Shown here in pieces: positions 5,864 to 7,664 of a DNA stretch of 7,664 bases. This DNA comes from Armatimonadota bacterium (GTDB lineage Bacteria; Sysuimicrobiota; Sysuimicrobiia; Sysuimicrobiales; Humicultoraceae). The notes under the pieces were generated by a model. The model saw nothing but the letters and a program-made list of their open reading frames with translations, ran no database searches and had not been told where the DNA came from. Within the stretch, counting starts at the first letter, position 1; each line of letters starts with the position of its first letter. The stretch covers positions 1 through 7,664 of the forward strand of contig JACQGZ010000322.1 of assembly GCA_016199305.1 (NCBI GenBank). The letters are read 5' to 3'. A program made the position numbers and the translations under genes.

Positions 5864-7042
5864 ATGGCGCGCTACCGGTACCTGATTGTCGGAGGGGGCA
5901 TGACCGCGGACGCCGCCATTCGCGGCATCCGGGAGGTCGATGCCGGCGGATCCATCGGGCTGATCGGGAGTGAGCCCCACCCGCCCTACAATCGCCCACC
6001 GCTGTCGAAGGGACTCTGGAAAGGCAAATCCGTCGAGACGATCTGGCGGAAGACGCAGAAACTCGACGCCGATCTGCACCTGGGCCGCACCGTCGGGAGC
6101 CTGGACGCCACGCAAAAACGCGTTCAGGACGATCGGGGCGCCGACTACACCTTTGAGAAACTCCTGCTCGCCACCGGGGGCACCCCCCGACGGCTCTCCT
6201 TCGGCGGAGATCGGATCATCTATTACCGGACGTTCGACGACTACCAGGCGCTGCGCGGGCTCACCGAGCGCGGCCAGCGGTTTGCCGTCATCGGCGCCGG
6301 CTTCATCGGCTCCGAGATCGCCGCGGCGCTGGCGATGAACAAGAAGGATGCCGTCATGCTGCTGCGCGCGCCGGGCATCGGGACGCGGACTTTCCCGGAC
6401 GGGCTCTCCAGGTACCTCAGCGCCTACTACCGGGACCAGGGCGTCGAGGTGCTGGAGGGGGAGGTCGCCGCAGGACTGGAGCCGGCCGGCGAGCTGGTCA
6501 TGCTTTCAACCCAAAGCGGAAAGCAGTTTCGAGTGGACGGCGTCGTCGCGGGGGTCGGGATCGAACCGAACACGGTCCTCGCCCGCTCGGTGGGCCTGAC
6601 GGTGCAGGACGGGATCGTCGTCGATGAGTTTCTGCGCACGAGCCACCCGGACATCTACGCCGCAGGCGACGTGGCCCAATTCTACAACCCCGTGCTGGAT
6701 CAGACGCTCCGCGTCGAACACGAAGACAACGCCAACACGATGGGCAAGGCGGCCGGACGCAACATGGCCGGAGCCAGCGATCCGTATCACCATCTCCCCT
6801 ACTTCTATTCAGACCTCTTCGATTTGGGATATGAAGCGGTGGGGGATACCGATCCTCGGTTGCAGGCCGTGGAGGACTGGCAGGAACCCTACCACAAGGG
6901 CGTGGTCTATTACATGAAGGACCGCCGGGTCAGAGGGGTGCTCCTCTGGAACGTCTGGGACCAGGTGGACAACGCCCGGACGTTGATCGCGGAGCCGGGA
7001 CCGTTCAACCCGGGCGACCTCAGGGGCCGCCTCCCCGCCTGA
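5864..7042 (+). CDS. FAD/NAD(P)-dependent oxidoreductase, ferredoxin reductase / AIF-like
   Basis: This is a soluble two-dinucleotide-fold flavoprotein of 392 residues that would pass electrons between NAD(P)H and a small redox carrier or quinone; the partner is not encoded in the window. The FAD domain begins YLIVGGGMTADAAIRGIRE (6-24), followed by PPYNRPPLSKGLW (40-52) and LLLATGGTPRRL (100-111). The NAD(P) domain has the second glycine motif VIGAGFIGSEIAAAL (142-156) and a glycine strand VVAGVGIEPN (227-236). IYAAGDVAQF (264-273) is the second FAD-binding block, and VEHEDNANTMGKAAGRNM (284-301) is the usual helix after it. The C-terminal domain (about 310-392) carries FYSDLFDLGYEAVGD and RRVRGVLLWNVWD, as in AIF-like reductases. 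There is no CxxC pair, so it is not of the thioredoxin reductase type. The gene is divergent from the rhomboid gene and ends two bases before the convergent ComA-like gene. Cofactor preference and true acceptor are unknown. Confidence 0.92.
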   Translation: MARYRYLIVGGGMTADAAIRGIREVDAGGSIGLIGSEPHPPYNRPPLSKGLWKGKSVETIWRKTQKLDADLHLGRTVGSLDATQKRVQDDRGADYTFEKLLLATGGTPRRLSFGGDRIIYYRTFDDYQALRGLTERGQRFAVIGAGFIGSEIAAALAMNKKDAVMLLRAPGIGTRTFPDGLSRYLSAYYRDQGVEVLEGEVAAGLEPAGELVMLSTQSGKQFRVDGVVAGVGIEPNTVLARSVGLTVQDGIVVDEFLRTSHPDIYAAGDVAQFYNPVLDQTLRVEHEDNANTMGKAAGRNMAGASDPYHHLPYFYSDLFDLGYEAVGDTDPRLQAVEDWQEPYHKGVVYYMKDRRVRGVLLWNVWDQVDNARTLIAEPGPFNPGDLRGRLPA

Positions 7043-7044
7043 AC

Positions 7045-7664
7045 CTACCCCTTGTAGGTGAGCACCCGCCCCCAGGTGCTCTTCGTCCCCCAGATGCCGG
7101 AGCGCAGGCACTCCAGCTGCACGATCTGGCTGTGGTCGACGAAGAGGTTGACTTCCACCCCGTAGTTCTTGATGTACCAGGCGAAAACCTCAGGATCGGC
7201 GGCCTCGAACATCACGCGCTCGAGCCCCAGGGCGCCGACGAACGTCGTGACGACGTCGGTCCGCCGGGTCTGCACATTCTCGGTGATGCCTTCCGACTCC
7301 ACCATGATCATGTAGGCGCCCGCCTCCAGGAGACGCCGCGCCTGCGCGATAGCGTAGTCCGGATCGCGCGTCCCCTCCGCCGCCAGTTCCGCCGCGGCGG
7401 TCGCCCCTCCCGCGCCGTACTGGATCCCCACCTCTGGCTTCGCCTTCAACCCGGCCTTCTGCACCCGCTCCACCAGCCGCAGCCAGTCGTCCGTCGGAAT
7501 CGTGATGAATCCGGTCGACAGTTCGATGATGTCGAAGCCCAGCGCCCGACATTCCTCGATGTAGCGGCGCACCGCCTCGGCTCCCTGCGTCACCACATAC
7601 ACGATAACCCCCCCGGTGGAGACGAGCACGTCGTGGGCGTGGCAGAGGTCGATGAGGTCCCGGA
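7045..7664 (-). CDS. ComA / phosphosulfolactate synthase family protein (C-terminal part, cut by window edge)
   Basis: ComA condenses phosphoenolpyruvate with sulfite to phosphosulfolactate, the first step of one coenzyme M route; many bacterial homologues have no proven role. The frame is open through the right edge, so the GTG at 7629 is internal: codons upstream (RDLIDLCHAHDV) continue the family match. 205 residues are visible of about 250, a TIM-barrel. Numbered from the first whole codon, the motifs are VSTGGVIVYVVTQG (14-27), LGFDIIELSTGFITIP (41-56), KAKPEVGIQYG (73-83), GAYMIMVESEGITEN (115-129), ERVMFEAADPEVFAWYIKNYG (148-168), VNLFVDHSQIVQLECLRSGIWG (171-192). Two differences from classical ComA as I recall it are GGV in place of GGT and FVDHSQ where ComA usually has a glycine-asparagine segment. 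These suggest a divergent clade, so the sulfolactate reaction should not be assumed. The gene is convergent with the oxidoreductase, with two bases between the stops. Confidence 0.82.
   Translation of the reverse strand, partial: RDLIDLCHAHDVLVSTGGVIVYVVTQGAEAVRRYIEECRALGFDIIELSTGFITIPTDDWLRLVERVQKAGLKAKPEVGIQYGAGGATAAAELAAEGTRDPDYAIAQARRLLEAGAYMIMVESEGITENVQTRRTDVVTTFVGALGLERVMFEAADPEVFAWYIKNYGVEVNLFVDHSQIVQLECLRSGIWGTKSTWGRVLTYKG

Noticed and set aside
5088..5973. Several plus-strand open frames opposite the rhomboid gene
   Set aside because: They are charged, low-complexity translations lying antisense to a gene with catalytic Ser, His and HxxxN motifs in place.
7043..7059. Small hairpin ACCTAC/GTAGGT at the convergent stops of the oxidoreductase and ComA-like genes
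   Set aside because: Only six base pairs, largely made of the last codons of the ComA-like gene, with no T run on either strand; too weak to call a terminator.

Overview
The window is about 7.7 kb of GC-rich bacterial chromosome carrying eight recognisable coding units, one of them broken. Codon use is strongly GC-biased in most genes. The solute-binding protein has a cleavable signal peptide without a lipobox cysteine, which suits a periplasm but does not prove one. The lineage cannot be fixed from the sequence; an environmental high-GC bacterium is the safest statement.

Layout, left to right. (1) Positions 1-473, minus strand: the N-terminal half of an amino-acid ABC transporter ATPase (AapP type), cut by the window edge. 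(2) Positions 508-1641, minus strand: an AbiE-type (type IV) toxin-antitoxin module. The antitoxin/regulator AbiEi looks intact and has a perfect palindrome over its likely promoter. The toxin AbiEii has lost its middle and changed frame, so it is a pseudogene. (3) Positions 1688-4850, minus strand: two permeases (AapM, AapQ) and a periplasmic binding protein (AapJ). Read in transcription order the operon is aapJ-aapQ-aapM-[abiEi-abiEii remnant]-aapP, so the AbiE module sits inside a general L-amino-acid transporter operon, on the same strand. (4) Positions 4998-5699 (possibly to 5825), minus strand: a rhomboid intramembrane serine protease. (5) Positions 5864-7042, plus strand: an FAD/NAD(P)-dependent oxidoreductase of the ferredoxin-reductase/AIF type, divergent from the rhomboid gene. 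(6) Positions 7045-7664, minus strand: the C-terminal part of a ComA (phosphosulfolactate synthase) family protein, convergent with the oxidoreductase and cut by the right edge.

How the parts work together: AapJ captures amino acids outside the membrane, AapQ and AapM form the heteromeric channel, and AapP supplies ATP hydrolysis. The AbiE insertion separates the ATPase gene from its permeases. The toxin has lost the acidic catalytic motif while the antitoxin and its putative operator survive, so the module looks like a decaying mobile or defence remnant with a still-functional repressor. It may affect aapP expression by read-through or by its own promoter. The rhomboid, oxidoreductase and ComA-like genes show no obvious pathway link to the transporter. 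I found no CRISPR array, tRNA, rRNA, transposase or complete new system.
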